From LMUY01 sp965276785 (GTDB taxonomy: Bacteria; Pseudomonadota; Alphaproteobacteria; Acetobacterales; Acetobacteraceae): a DNA stretch of 64,000 nucleotides. The notes beneath the pieces are model-generated. The model did no database searches. It saw only the letters and a program-made list of their open reading frames with translations, and was not told the DNA's origin. Position numbers and translations under genes: made by a program. The stretch is taken from positions 3,968,001 to 4,032,000 of the forward strand of contig OZ255629.1 of assembly GCA_965276785.1 (NCBI GenBank), read 5' to 3'. This document shows, piece by piece, positions 25,714 to 33,890 of the stretch; position 1 is the first letter of the stretch, and each line of letters opens with the position of its first letter.

Positions 25714-26925
25714 ATGAGGGCAAATTCTTACCGAGCAGCAACCGAGCTGGTGCATGCCGGCACGAGGCGAACCGATTATGGCGAGACTGCCGAAGCCTTA
25801 TTTCTGACGTCGGGATTTACCTATAGAAGCGCGGAGGAGGCCCAGGCGGCCTTTGCCGGTGAGAACGCCCATTACCAGTATTCACGTTTTGGCAATCCAA
25901 CCATTGCCATGTTGGAGCAGCGATTGGCGGCTATCGAGGGCGCAGAGGCGTGCCGAGTGATGGCGACTGGAATGGCGGCGATCCATGCGGCTCTCCTTTG
26001 CAACCTTAAGTCGAAAGATCGTGTCGTCGCCTCAAGAGCGCTGTTCGGGGCATGCTCGTGGATCGTATCAGAATTGCTGCCTCGGTATGATATTGAGACA
26101 GAGTTTGTCGATGGACAGGATCTCGACGGCTGGCGAGCGGCGCTCGAACGTCCAGCAACGGTGCTGCTGCTTGAGAGCCCTTCTAACCCCATGCTTGAGA
26201 TCCTTGACATTCGCACTATTTGCGATCTCGCTCACACCGCTGGTGCCCTTGTCGTGCTGGATAATGTCTTTGCCACGCCGATCCTGCAGAAGCCCCTGCA
26301 GCTTGGTGCTGATATCGTCGTCTATTCGTGCACAAAGCATATTGATGGCCAAGGTCGCGTTCTCGGCGGCGCTGTTCTTGGCACGAGCCGGTGGGTGGAA
26401 GAGAAGCTCCAACCGTTCATCCGTAATACAGGACCGAGCTTATCTCCTTTCAATGCTTGGCTGCTGTTGAAGGGTATCGAAACGCTTACATTGCGGGTGG
26501 AAGCTGCTTGCTCACGAGCAAGTATTGTCGCCGATTTCCTAGCGACCCAGGCCCTTGTGGCTCGGGTGCTATATCCGGACCGTCCCGACCACCCGCAACA
26601 CGCTCTCGCGAAAAGCCAGATGGCAGCCGGCGGAACCCTGATAACGTTTGAGTTGCACGGCGGCAAGCCAGCCGCCTTCGCGTTTATGAACGCGCTTATA
26701 CTTATCGCGATCAGCAACAATTTGGGAGATACGAAGTCTTTGGTGACTCATCCTGCCACAACAACCCATCAGCGCATCAGCCATCGCGAGCGGCAACGGC
26801 TCGGCATTACGGACGGAGTGATACGTTTATCTGTAGGACTCGAGGACACGGCAGACTTGTGCGAAGATTTGGCTCTCGGTCTTGAGGCTGCTCAGGGGCT
26901 CGACGTGAAAAGAGCTGCAGAGTGA
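25714..26925 (+). CDS. metZ: O-succinylhomoserine sulfhydrylase MetZ
   Basis: PLP enzyme of the Cys/Met metabolism family (403 aa) that makes homocysteine from O-succinylhomoserine and sulfide. Family motifs are YSRFGNPTIAMLEQRLAAIEG, ATGMAAIHAAL, the PLP lysine in SCTKHIDGQGRVLGG, and GDTKSLVTHPATTTH. ATG 25714 is preceded by AAAGGAAC. It overlaps apaG by four bases, a conserved alphaproteobacterial pair. The 190-base leader has TTGACG (25548-25553) with a poor -10 and no convincing SAM riboswitch. A second sulfhydrylase (MetY) lies 7 kb away. Confidence 0.92.
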   Translation: MRANSYRAATELVHAGTRRTDYGETAEALFLTSGFTYRSAEEAQAAFAGENAHYQYSRFGNPTIAMLEQRLAAIEGAEACRVMATGMAAIHAALLCNLKSKDRVVASRALFGACSWIVSELLPRYDIETEFVDGQDLDGWRAALERPATVLLLESPSNPMLEILDIRTICDLAHTAGALVVLDNVFATPILQKPLQLGADIVVYSCTKHIDGQGRVLGGAVLGTSRWVEEKLQPFIRNTGPSLSPFNAWLLLKGIETLTLRVEAACSRASIVADFLATQALVARVLYPDRPDHPQHALAKSQMAAGGTLITFELHGGKPAAFAFMNALILIAISNNLGDTKSLVTHPATTTHQRISHRERQRLGITDGVIRLSVGLEDTADLCEDLALGLEAAQGLDVKRAAE

Positions 26926-27329
26926 GTGACTTTGCTTATTCCGCGGTCACAAATCACGTGCAAGTGAAAGTCGAACCGTTCTATTTAGAGGACGAGTCCA
27001 AGCCTGAGGATAGCACATACGTCTGGGCCTATCGCGTTTGCATAACGAATACAGGGGCGAGAACCGTTCAGCTGGTCGGCCGAACATGGGTGATCACAGA
27101 CGGTGGGGGTCGGACAATTGAGGTCGAAGGAGCCGGCGTCGTCGGCGAGCAACCACTCTTGGAACCTGGAGAAAGCTTTGAATACACATCCGGCACACCC
27201 CTCGAAACCGCTACTGGTTTCATGCGCGGGACCTATCACATGGTAATCACAGCTACAGGCGAGCCCTTCGACGTTGTAATCCCTACATTTAGTCTAGACA
27301 GCCCCCACTGCTCCACGCGCCTGCATTGA
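26922..27329 (+). CDS. apaG: ApaG (FN3-like fold) protein
   Basis: ApaG/CorD family protein (135 aa) with the DUF525 fold. The pattern is V...FYLEDESKPEDSTYVWAYRVCITNTG, then VQLVGRTWVITDGGGRTIEVEGAGVVGEQP and SGTPLETATGFMRGTYHM. Its role is unclear (linked to Mg/Co handling in enterobacteria; a related domain occurs in F-box proteins). GTG 26922 overlaps the metZ stop, so it is translationally coupled. The C-terminus converges on a minus-strand lipoprotein gene 45 bases away. Confidence 0.93.
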   Translation: MSDFAYSAVTNHVQVKVEPFYLEDESKPEDSTYVWAYRVCITNTGARTVQLVGRTWVITDGGGRTIEVEGAGVVGEQPLLEPGESFEYTSGTPLETATGFMRGTYHMVITATGEPFDVVIPTFSLDSPHCSTRLH

Positions 27330-27374
27330 AACTCATCCAATAGCCAGCAACGGCTCTCGATGTAGAGTTTGGCC

Positions 27375-28037
27375 CTAATATCCAACAGGAGCACCATGCT
27401 CTACTAGAGGGGCAGTTGGTGCAGCCGGGTTCGGAAGGGCTAGGGTGTTGCCGAAGCCACTGGACAATGGCTGGGCCTCGACAGGTGGGGGTAAAGGCGC
27501 TGTAACACTCGTTGCCTGCACCCAATCGCGGAGCGATCGATGAACCTGATATTCGAACTCAACGTTCATGTCGCTCATCATCTGCTTGGTGAAGTCATAG
27601 AGCACAGCACGCGAACTGTCGTCGGCAGCCGTGCTCGTGCGGCGATGGACAACCCGAGCCTCGGCGTAACCCACGCGTTGCCCACCTAAGCCCGCGAAAA
27701 CGTCCAAGTGGACGGCCATCGTTCCATCGATTCCATCACTCCGCCTACTCAGCATCGCTTGGTCGATGACAAATATGGCCCGTCCTGCCGATCCGTCCGC
27801 TTTCAATCTATCCGCCGCCATCTGTTTCAGCGCATCAGCCGGTCGAACGGGGTCCAGCGTCTCCAGGCTTCCCGCTGTCGGCGGCGGCGACTGGTCATCG
27901 ATCTCAATTGATGCAACATTCAGGCGTATGGGCGTCAGATATCCAGAGTTCAACGGCGCAAAATGAGCCGACTCATTTTCGGCTCCGCAAGCAGCGGCCC
28001 AAAGTGGCAACAACAGCGCGAGCCGTCGGGCAATCAT
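27375..28037 (-). CDS. Hypothetical lipoprotein downstream of hslO
   Basis: Predicted 220-residue lipoprotein. ATG 28037 has AGGAG six bases upstream. The signal LALLLPLWAAAC carries a lipobox ending at Cys ~17. The mature part contains IRLNVASIEIDDQ, a helical stretch DALKQMAADRLKADG, and a long segment rich in conserved-looking charged residues (QRVGYAEARVVHRR, YDFTKQMMSDMNVEFEYQVHRSL). I do not recognise a named family. It follows hslO on the same strand after 52 bases, so the two may be co-transcribed. An envelope location is inferred from the lipobox. Confidence 0.8.
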   Translation of the reverse strand: MIARRLALLLPLWAAACGAENESAHFAPLNSGYLTPIRLNVASIEIDDQSPPPTAGSLETLDPVRPADALKQMAADRLKADGSAGRAIFVIDQAMLSRRSDGIDGTMAVHLDVFAGLGGQRVGYAEARVVHRRTSTAADDSSRAVLYDFTKQMMSDMNVEFEYQVHRSLRDWVQATSVTAPLPPPVEAQPLSSGFGNTLALPNPAAPTAPLVEHGAPVGY

Positions 28038-28089
28038 GAAATCTCCTGTAGTTATGGCTGTCACTTCCCTCCCCCCGGGGGGTAGCTCG

Positions 28090-29046
28090 TCAATCGGCTG
28101 CCGTGCGCCCGCGTACGTCACCCCGGTCGAACTGAAAGTCAAAATTGCAAAACTCGCATGTCATGACGATCGTCCCACCAATCGCCATATGATCCAGATC
28201 GTCCGGAACAAACCCCTCGAGAATACCAGCCAACCGAGACCGGGAGCATCGACATCCGTAGGCCAAGGCTCTTGGCCTACCAAGTGCAACCTCCTCGCTA
28301 CCGAGGAGACGCCATATAAGGCGATCGCTGGCCAGGTTATCGTCGAGCAGTTCGTCGGATGTGACCGTCCGCGCCAACATCGTGGCGGTCTGCCAGGCGT
28401 CCTCGACATCGCTCAACGATACCTCGTTCGTCCCGCCTTCGCTGGCGACTCGTTCAAGAACGAGCGCTGAGGCCCGCCATCCAAGTTCGGTTTGCTCGCA
28501 GGCAAGCCGCAACGTACATTGCAATTGTTCGCTGGTCTGGAAGTAGTGCATGGCCATCTCGGCCAAACTCTCGCCTTCGATGGCTACGATCCCCTGGTGG
28601 CGCTCTCGATCCGGCCCCTGATCGACAGTGAAAGCGAGATAGCCCGACCCTAGCATATCGGCAGCAGACGGATTCGGCTGGCGAGGCAGCAGGTTTGCCA
28701 GGCGATCCGGGTCGGCCCGAGCATAGCCACGAAGCGCACCGGCTTCGGTGCAGTCCGCCAGCAGCATCGGCACGGCGCCATCTCCCTTTGCTTGGATGCT
28801 GAACGACCCCTGAAACTTCAACGCGCTCGCCAGAGCCGCCGTCAGCGCCAACGCTTGGCCAGCGAGGCTTGTGACTGCAGGATTGTTGGCGTGCCGGGTC
28901 AGCAGTGCGTCGGCCAGGGGGCCGAGCCGCACCAAACGGCCCCGTACAGGCCGCCCGGGCAAATGAAACGGGGTAATCCCCCGTGGCACGACAAGGTCAG
29001 GCACGTCGGGCCGGCCGGCATCGAGGAAAGCGGGAGTCGAGTTCAT
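28090..29046 (-). CDS. hslO: Redox-regulated chaperone Hsp33
   Basis: Hsp33 (318 aa from ATG 29046) holds unfolding proteins under oxidative stress. The N-terminal core contains GRLVRLGPLADALL and GQALALTAALASALKFQGSFSIQAKGDG-type segments. The C-terminal zinc switch has four cysteines: CRC in YGCRCSRSRL and CEFC in MTCEFCNFDF. The start is not marked by a clear ribosome site; the frame is open 36 codons further upstream, but those codons overlap the leader of the divergent gene and look non-coding. Confidence 0.93.
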   Translation of the reverse strand: MNSTPAFLDAGRPDVPDLVVPRGITPFHLPGRPVRGRLVRLGPLADALLTRHANNPAVTSLAGQALALTAALASALKFQGSFSIQAKGDGAVPMLLADCTEAGALRGYARADPDRLANLLPRQPNPSAADMLGSGYLAFTVDQGPDRERHQGIVAIEGESLAEMAMHYFQTSEQLQCTLRLACEQTELGWRASALVLERVASEGGTNEVSLSDVEDAWQTATMLARTVTSDELLDDNLASDRLIWRLLGSEEVALGRPRALAYGCRCSRSRLAGILEGFVPDDLDHMAIGGTIVMTCEFCNFDFQFDRGDVRGRTAAD

Positions 29047-29153
29047 GAGATAGAGATAGGGTACAGCCGCGCCGGGCACCACTCTCCAAGCCAGCCCCGT
29101 CGCAACCTTCGCTCTCAGAACCCGTTCGATGCAACGAAACTGGAGGATGGACA

Positions 29154-29642
29154 ATGAGCGAGACGAACGACACTGAGAAGCTGTGGGAACTTATCAAGTC
29201 GATTGAAGTCGCGATGCTCGTCACGCTCGATGGTGAGCATATGCGGAGCCGACCGATGGCGATGTCTCAGCGGCAGTTCGACGGGACATTGTGGTTCTTT
29301 ACCCGCCAAAGCTCCCATAAGGTATCGGAGGTCGCAGGCGAACAACAGGTGAATCTTGCCTTTGCCCATCCAAGCAAGCAAAACTACGTTTCCGTGTCAG
29401 GGCGAGCGACACTCGTCACAGATCGATCCGACGTTGCCGACCACTGGTCTGAAGCAGTGCGAGTGTGGTTTCCTAAGGGAAAGGATGATCCTGAGATCGC
29501 CCTGCTGAAAGTAAGTGTTGACCAAGCCGAATACTGGGATGCGCCTTCATCTACCATGCTGCACGCATACGGCTATGTTAAGGCGGTGATCTCCGGAGCG
29601 TCGCCGCAACCGGGTGGTCATGGCAGAGTCGGCGCAGTTTAA
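29154..29642 (+). CDS. Pyridoxamine 5'-phosphate oxidase-fold protein (general stress type)
   Basis: Split-barrel flavin-binding family protein of 162 aa, similar to general-stress proteins (Bacillus GSP26 type). Visible features are an N-terminal helix then VAMLVTLDGEHMRSRPMA, GTLWFFTRQSSHKV, VNLAFAHPSKQNYVSVSGRATLV and a C-terminal WFPKGKDDPEIALLKV. The flavin specificity and reaction are not known for this group, and it is not the PdxH enzyme. ATG 29154 has GGAGG upstream. It is divergent from hslO, so a shared stress-responsive promoter region is plausible but not demonstrable here. Confidence 0.85.
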   Translation: MSETNDTEKLWELIKSIEVAMLVTLDGEHMRSRPMAMSQRQFDGTLWFFTRQSSHKVSEVAGEQQVNLAFAHPSKQNYVSVSGRATLVTDRSDVADHWSEAVRVWFPKGKDDPEIALLKVSVDQAEYWDAPSSTMLHAYGYVKAVISGASPQPGGHGRVGAV

Positions 29643-29729
29643 TTCAAATCGAGCCGCTCGCGGGCGACTTGAAGAGACTGTTGATTGAGCATCTACGGGG
29701 CAGCTCGCTGCCACTCACCACGCTGTCTC

Positions 29730-31145
29730 TCAGCCGCCATTCTGCGGCAAGGCGTCGCGACCTTGGTCGAGGACCCCGGCCACCCCTGCTACATCTTGCT
29801 CGGTCGTCTCACCGTGAGTGAGACAAGCACGGATTACCTGTCTTCCGGCAAATGAGGCTGCTGAAACCCAGGCGTTGCCAGATGCCAACACCGCCTGGAT
29901 AATCTGTTTGACCGGCGGCGATCCTTGTGGCGGCTCGAGACAAACCACCCCCATGGCTACATCATTTGCGACCCGCCAACCGCGGAGGGTCATCTCTCGG
30001 GCTAAGGATTGTCCGAGTGCGACGCTCTTCTCAACATGCGCAGCGTGTCCCGCCCATCCCGCTGTTGCCATGGACAAGAACAGGCGTAATCCGCCAAACC
30101 GTCGCGACCACTGAGCCGAAGTTAAATAAGGATCCAGCAGGGTCGTATGCGACGGCATAAAGCTGGTTTTTACATCGAATGTCGATGGCAGCACTTCCGG
30201 TCGAGCAGTAATAAACATGCCGCACCCCATGGTGGTTGCAAGCCACTTGTGGGCGTCGATAATTAGCGAGTCGGCATGCTCAATCCCGGTCAGCATAGGC
30301 CGTAATTGGTTCGACGCCAGCATGGCGCCGCCCCAAGCTGCGTCGACGTGAAACCAGGTTTTCGCCGTTCGTGCCACGCGGTGGCAATCCTGCATCGAGT
30401 CGATCGCGCCAGCGTTTGTTGTGCCTGCCGTCGCGACCACCATGACCGCGATGCAGCCCTCCGCACGATCTGCAGCAATCCGAGCTTGCAGCGCGTCGAT
30501 GTTCATGCGTCCCGATGCGTCAGTTGGGACCAGGCGAGCAGCGTCGCGTCCGATGCCAGCAAGATGAGCCAGCTTGATCCAAGCCAAATGGCTGTCCGCG
30601 GAAATGTAGAACACAGGTTGGCCAGCAAAAGCGCGGGCTCCGCGGGCAGCGAAGCCCGGCTCCGCCTGCGTCAACGCGCAAGCGAGCGCAGCACCGTTTG
30701 CCTCAGAGCCGCCGGAGGTGAAGTGTCCCGCTGAACCCGCCGGCAAGCCGGCTCGCGCTGCCCAGGTCCGAATGACATGAGCCTCAATGGCGACGGCGGC
30801 GGGCGATGTGGTTGCGGTGGCAAGCTGGGGATTGAAGGCCGCTACGATCCGGTCGGCGCAGCGTGCGGGAAAGCTCGGCGCCGGATTGAACAGCCCGAAG
30901 TAGCGTGGATGCGTTACATGCACTATGCCATGCTCCAGTTGCGCAATTGCCCAACCGCAAGCTTCGGCTAGCGGGATCGGGTGATCGAAGCGGAACTCCG
31001 CCAACTCGGCAGCGAAACGCTCCGGCTCCAGATCCGGTGTTACCGGTCCACGCCCCACTCGCTCATTCGCCGCCTCCAGAGCGGCTGTCAGCGCCTCTTC
31101 GACGTCCCGACGGTCGAGCGCCGACGGAAACAGCGCGTCGCTCAA
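29730..31145 (-). CDS. PLP-dependent group II amino-acid decarboxylase
   Basis: Group II decarboxylase-like protein (471 aa), the family of aromatic-amino-acid, glutamate and diaminobutyrate decarboxylases. Motifs are HPRYFGLFNPAPSFP near the N-terminus, FTSGGSEANGAALACAL (cofactor phosphate region), VDAAWGGA with the PLP-ring Asp, and the Schiff-base lysine in DAHKWLAT. The substrate cannot be read from sequence. Its start overlaps the end of metA by four bases, implying co-translation, and it is the last gene of metY-metA-decarboxylase. A role tied to homoserine-derived amino acids is only a guess. Confidence 0.82.
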   Translation of the reverse strand: MSDALFPSALDRRDVEEALTAALEAANERVGRGPVTPDLEPERFAAELAEFRFDHPIPLAEACGWAIAQLEHGIVHVTHPRYFGLFNPAPSFPARCADRIVAAFNPQLATATTSPAAVAIEAHVIRTWAARAGLPAGSAGHFTSGGSEANGAALACALTQAEPGFAARGARAFAGQPVFYISADSHLAWIKLAHLAGIGRDAARLVPTDASGRMNIDALQARIAADRAEGCIAVMVVATAGTTNAGAIDSMQDCHRVARTAKTWFHVDAAWGGAMLASNQLRPMLTGIEHADSLIIDAHKWLATTMGCGMFITARPEVLPSTFDVKTSFMPSHTTLLDPYLTSAQWSRRFGGLRLFLSMATAGWAGHAAHVEKSVALGQSLAREMTLRGWRVANDVAMGVVCLEPPQGSPPVKQIIQAVLASGNAWVSAASFAGRQVIRACLTHGETTEQDVAGVAGVLDQGRDALPQNGG

Positions 31146-32077
31146 GAGACGGCGAGGGCCAGAGCCTGGCCGCAGCCCGAAGAGCGCTCACCCAACGAGC
31201 CAAGCCAGGCAGCAAAGAGAGCCGAGCCGTACCTGTGCCAGCGAGCGGGCGGCAGCCTTGTAATCTGCGCCGCAAGCTCGTCCATTACCTCAGCCGGCGA
31301 TAGCATGGCTGCCTCCCGTTGCAGCTTCGTCAAAGCTTGCTCCGCCTCGGTGTCAAAGTAATTCACGGGCATGAGGGGCCAGTCTGGTCGGCGCCCCTGC
31401 AACCAGCGCCGAATGTCTCGGCGATATTCGAGAAGCAAGCTGTCGGCGCTGTACTCAGGATGTCCCTGCAGGAGGAGGAACTGGCTGCACCCCGCCCGGT
31501 ATGCGAAGCTATCGACGCCGCCAGGCCCTGCCGAGAGAATCTCGTAACCGGCGCGCTCCAGCGCGGCTGCATCGAGATCGTTATAGCGCGAGTGCGGTAC
31601 CGGCCAGTGCGTTGGCGCGCCAAGCGTCCATACGTGCGACGCGGCGCGTTCGCACATGAACACGCCAGACAGCTTTGCCGGGAGTCGGTGTCGTTGCAGC
31701 CCAGACAATCGATAGGTTGCGGCATGCGCGGCTAGGCAGGAGAAAATCGCCGCGCCTGTATGAGCTGCGGCCCAATCTGTGATTCTCGACAACACCGGCC
31801 AAAGCGGCTCGTCCTCTAGTTGCGCCGTATGCGGCTCCGCACCGGTGACAATAATGCCGTCCAGCTGGCTGCTCCAGAGCGCATCCATCGTCTCGTAGCG
31901 AGAATCCGCCGAACAGTATGGAGAAAAGCGTCGCAGACGCACCAGCGTATCCGCCGATGCATTCTGCAACAGTCGAATGAATTGGGCTTCAGTAGAATGC
32001 AGCCCGGCACCCCGGGTATTATTCACCAATCCGATCACGAGGTCGCTGTCGCTAAATTCTGGTCCGGTGACAAGCAT
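31142..32077 (-). CDS. metA: Homoserine O-acyltransferase, MetA (HTS) family
   Basis: Class I glutamine-amidotransferase-like HTS family protein (311 aa) that activates homoserine by acylation for methionine synthesis. The expected catalytic residues are present: Cys114 in FSCLAAHA, and His206 and Glu208 in LQGHPEYS. Segments VTGAEP and SRYNDL are typical. Whether it uses succinyl-CoA or acetyl-CoA cannot be settled by eye; the neighbouring MetY suggests acetyl, the MetZ elsewhere suggests succinyl. ATG 32077 has only a weak ribosome site. A 30-codon ORF with a strong site ends 15 bases upstream in the same frame. Confidence 0.85.
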   Translation of the reverse strand: MLVTGPEFSDSDLVIGLVNNTRGAGLHSTEAQFIRLLQNASADTLVRLRRFSPYCSADSRYETMDALWSSQLDGIIVTGAEPHTAQLEDEPLWPVLSRITDWAAAHTGAAIFSCLAAHAATYRLSGLQRHRLPAKLSGVFMCERAASHVWTLGAPTHWPVPHSRYNDLDAAALERAGYEILSAGPGGVDSFAYRAGCSQFLLLQGHPEYSADSLLLEYRRDIRRWLQGRRPDWPLMPVNYFDTEAEQALTKLQREAAMLSPAEVMDELAAQITRLPPARWHRYGSALFAAWLGSLGERSSGCGQALALAVS

Positions 32078-32092
32078 GGTCGCGTGCGGCTT

Positions 32093-32185
32093 CTAGCGGG
32101 CCGCTGCCGAAGAGCGCAGACGCTCGTCAGCGAAGTCGGCCATGCAGAACAACGCAGGCCAAAGCAACTTGCGGCTATGACGCAT
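32093..32185 (-). CDS. 30-residue upstream ORF preceding metA
   Basis: ATG 32185 follows GGAGGGTGCCAC, an excellent ribosome site with 7-base spacing. The frame ends at TAG 32095-32093, five codons before and in frame with the metA ATG. The peptide starts MRHSRKLLWPALFC and is basic/hydrophobic, then acidic (DFADERLR). It could be a leader peptide coupling ribosomes to metA, a small protein, or the relic of a longer MetA N-terminus cut by a stop. It contains no run of Met codons that would suggest simple attenuation. Confidence 0.45.
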   Translation of the reverse strand: MRHSRKLLWPALFCMADFADERLRSSAAAR

Positions 32186-32212
32186 GTGGCACCCTCCGAT
32201 GAAGTCGGCGCA

Positions 32213-33535
32213 TCAGACAGCTGCCGCAGCGAGCGGACTCTGCCCGATCGAAGCTCTGCCCCGATCCGCCGCAGCGAGCGCCGCTTCCAAGTCGGCCAGA
32301 ATGTCGTCAACATGCTCAATGCCGACGCTCAGCCGGATCATCTCCGGGGTGACCCCCGCTTGGCGTTGCTGATCTGGCGTCATCTGCCGATGCGTTGTGG
32401 ACGCGGGATGGCAGGCCAACGATTTGGAATCGCCGAGATTGACCAATCGCTTGATCATCCGCAGCTCATTGTAGAACGCCCGCCCACCGGCTTCCCCACC
32501 ACGAACGCCGAAGGTCAGCAAGGAGCAGGCATGCCCGCCGAAATACTTCTGCACCAACGGGTGATATGGGCTATCGGGAAAACCAGCGTAGTTCACCCAA
32601 GTCACCAGCGGGTTCGCCCGCAGCGCTTCTGCGACCCGGCGTGCATTCTGCACATGACGCTCGACGCGCAAGGCCACCGTTTCAACACCTTGCAGCAGCA
32701 GAAAAGCACTCAGCGGCGACAGGGCAGCGCCGGTGGTCCGCAAGCAATAGTTGCGGCAGCGTTCGACGTAGGCGGTCGGCCCGAAATGCTCGGCATAGAC
32801 CAGGCCGTGATAAGAGGGATCGGGTTCGTTCAACACGGCAAACCGATCGGCCTGCGCGCTCCAGTCAAACCGTCCGCCGTCGATAATCGCGCCGCCTAGC
32901 GTGGTGCCGTGTCCCCCCAAAAACTTGGTCACGGAGTGGATTACAATATCCGCCCCGTGCTCGATCGGTCGCAGCAACACCGGGGAGGCTACCGTGTTAT
33001 CCACCATCAGCGGCACGCCGTGGCTATGAGCGGCCTGTGCCAATGCGCCGATGTCGCAAACATTGCCCGCCGGGTTGCCGACGCTTTCGCAGTACACAGC
33101 GACAGTGCCGCCATCGATCAAGCGTTCGATGTCTTGCGCGTTGTCACTGGCCGCCATTCGGACCGTTATGCCCATTCGCGGCAGCACGTATGTGAATAGG
33201 GTATGGGTGGTGCCGTAAAGCTGCGGCACAGAGACGATGTTCCGCCCAACGTTGGCCAGAGCCAGCACCGCACTATGCAGCGCTGCTTGGCCGGAGCCGA
33301 GGCAAAGCGCCCCCACTCCGCCTTCCAGGGCTGCGAGTCGCCGTTCAAGCACGGCAACCGTGGGATTGCTGATCCTGCTGTAGCGAAATCCTTCAGCTTC
33401 AAGGTTAAACAGCGCCGCGGCTTGCTCCGCGCTGTCAAACTCGTAGGCCACAGTCTGATATACCGGCACCGCGACCGCCTTGGTCGTCGGGTCGCCAGGA
33501 TAGCCGGCATGTAGCGCGATCGTCTCTGTACGCAC
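32213..33535 (-). CDS. metY: O-acetylhomoserine aminocarboxypropyltransferase (sulfhydrylase) MetY
   Basis: Cys/Met-metabolism PLP enzyme of 440 aa, making homocysteine from O-acetylhomoserine. The start is GTG 33535, with GGAGA eight bases upstream, giving the canonical opening RTETIALHAGY..DPTTKAVAVPVYQTVAYEFDS (split). Further motifs are YSRISNPTVAVLERRLAALEGG, the PLP lysine in HSVTKFLGGHGTTLGG, and GDSKSLACHPASTTHRQM. The length and the VYQTVAYEF segment fit MetY rather than MetZ. The longer open frame upstream of the GTG is leader. It heads metY-(uORF)-metA-decarboxylase. Confidence 0.92.
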   Translation of the reverse strand: MRTETIALHAGYPGDPTTKAVAVPVYQTVAYEFDSAEQAAALFNLEAEGFRYSRISNPTVAVLERRLAALEGGVGALCLGSGQAALHSAVLALANVGRNIVSVPQLYGTTHTLFTYVLPRMGITVRMAASDNAQDIERLIDGGTVAVYCESVGNPAGNVCDIGALAQAAHSHGVPLMVDNTVASPVLLRPIEHGADIVIHSVTKFLGGHGTTLGGAIIDGGRFDWSAQADRFAVLNEPDPSYHGLVYAEHFGPTAYVERCRNYCLRTTGAALSPLSAFLLLQGVETVALRVERHVQNARRVAEALRANPLVTWVNYAGFPDSPYHPLVQKYFGGHACSLLTFGVRGGEAGGRAFYNELRMIKRLVNLGDSKSLACHPASTTHRQMTPDQQRQAGVTPEMIRLSVGIEHVDDILADLEAALAAADRGRASIGQSPLAAAAV

Positions 33536-33890
33536 ACACGATCTCCGTGCAAAAAGATCGAGCTGTTCACCGTGACACTGCCGTTTGCTAGGCGGCAATG
33601 CGCGCTCAATCGATACCCTATACCGGCCGCTCTCCCGGGCTGCTACAACTTTGATTGATTCGACATGAAATTGATTTTTTGCAGCGCAACATACCACGCG
33701 GCGTGCTGCATCCAGTGCCTTCATACACTAGTATTAAGAGGTTAGCCGTGACACTCGAAGCTTGACACGCTACGCTGGCTGTAACGAGCGCCATCCGGCG
33801 CTGCGCTGCGGAATAAGATTGCAACAGCCGGAATTACGCGATATCAAACTGGTATCAAAACGATAATAGCGCGTCCTGTAAGGTGAGACC
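33536..33890. other. Divergent regulatory gap between metY and the helical protein gene
   Basis: About 355 bases serving both strands. It contains TTGACA at 33762-33767 on the plus strand without a good -10 at 17 bases, and a CACGCGGCGTG dyad within a GCAGC...GCTGC frame near 33680-33710. It has AT-rich patches such as GATTTTTTGC. The minus-strand leader of metY was checked for the SAM-II aptamer pattern without success. No gene is seen. Confidence 0.5.

Noticed and set aside
31820..32899. 359-codon plus-strand frame
   Set aside because: Antisense to metA and metY, crossing both genes; composition is that of a shadow frame.
33536..33735. SAM riboswitch in the metY leader
   Set aside because: Minus-strand leader has dyads but no recognisable SAM-I or SAM-II core by eye.
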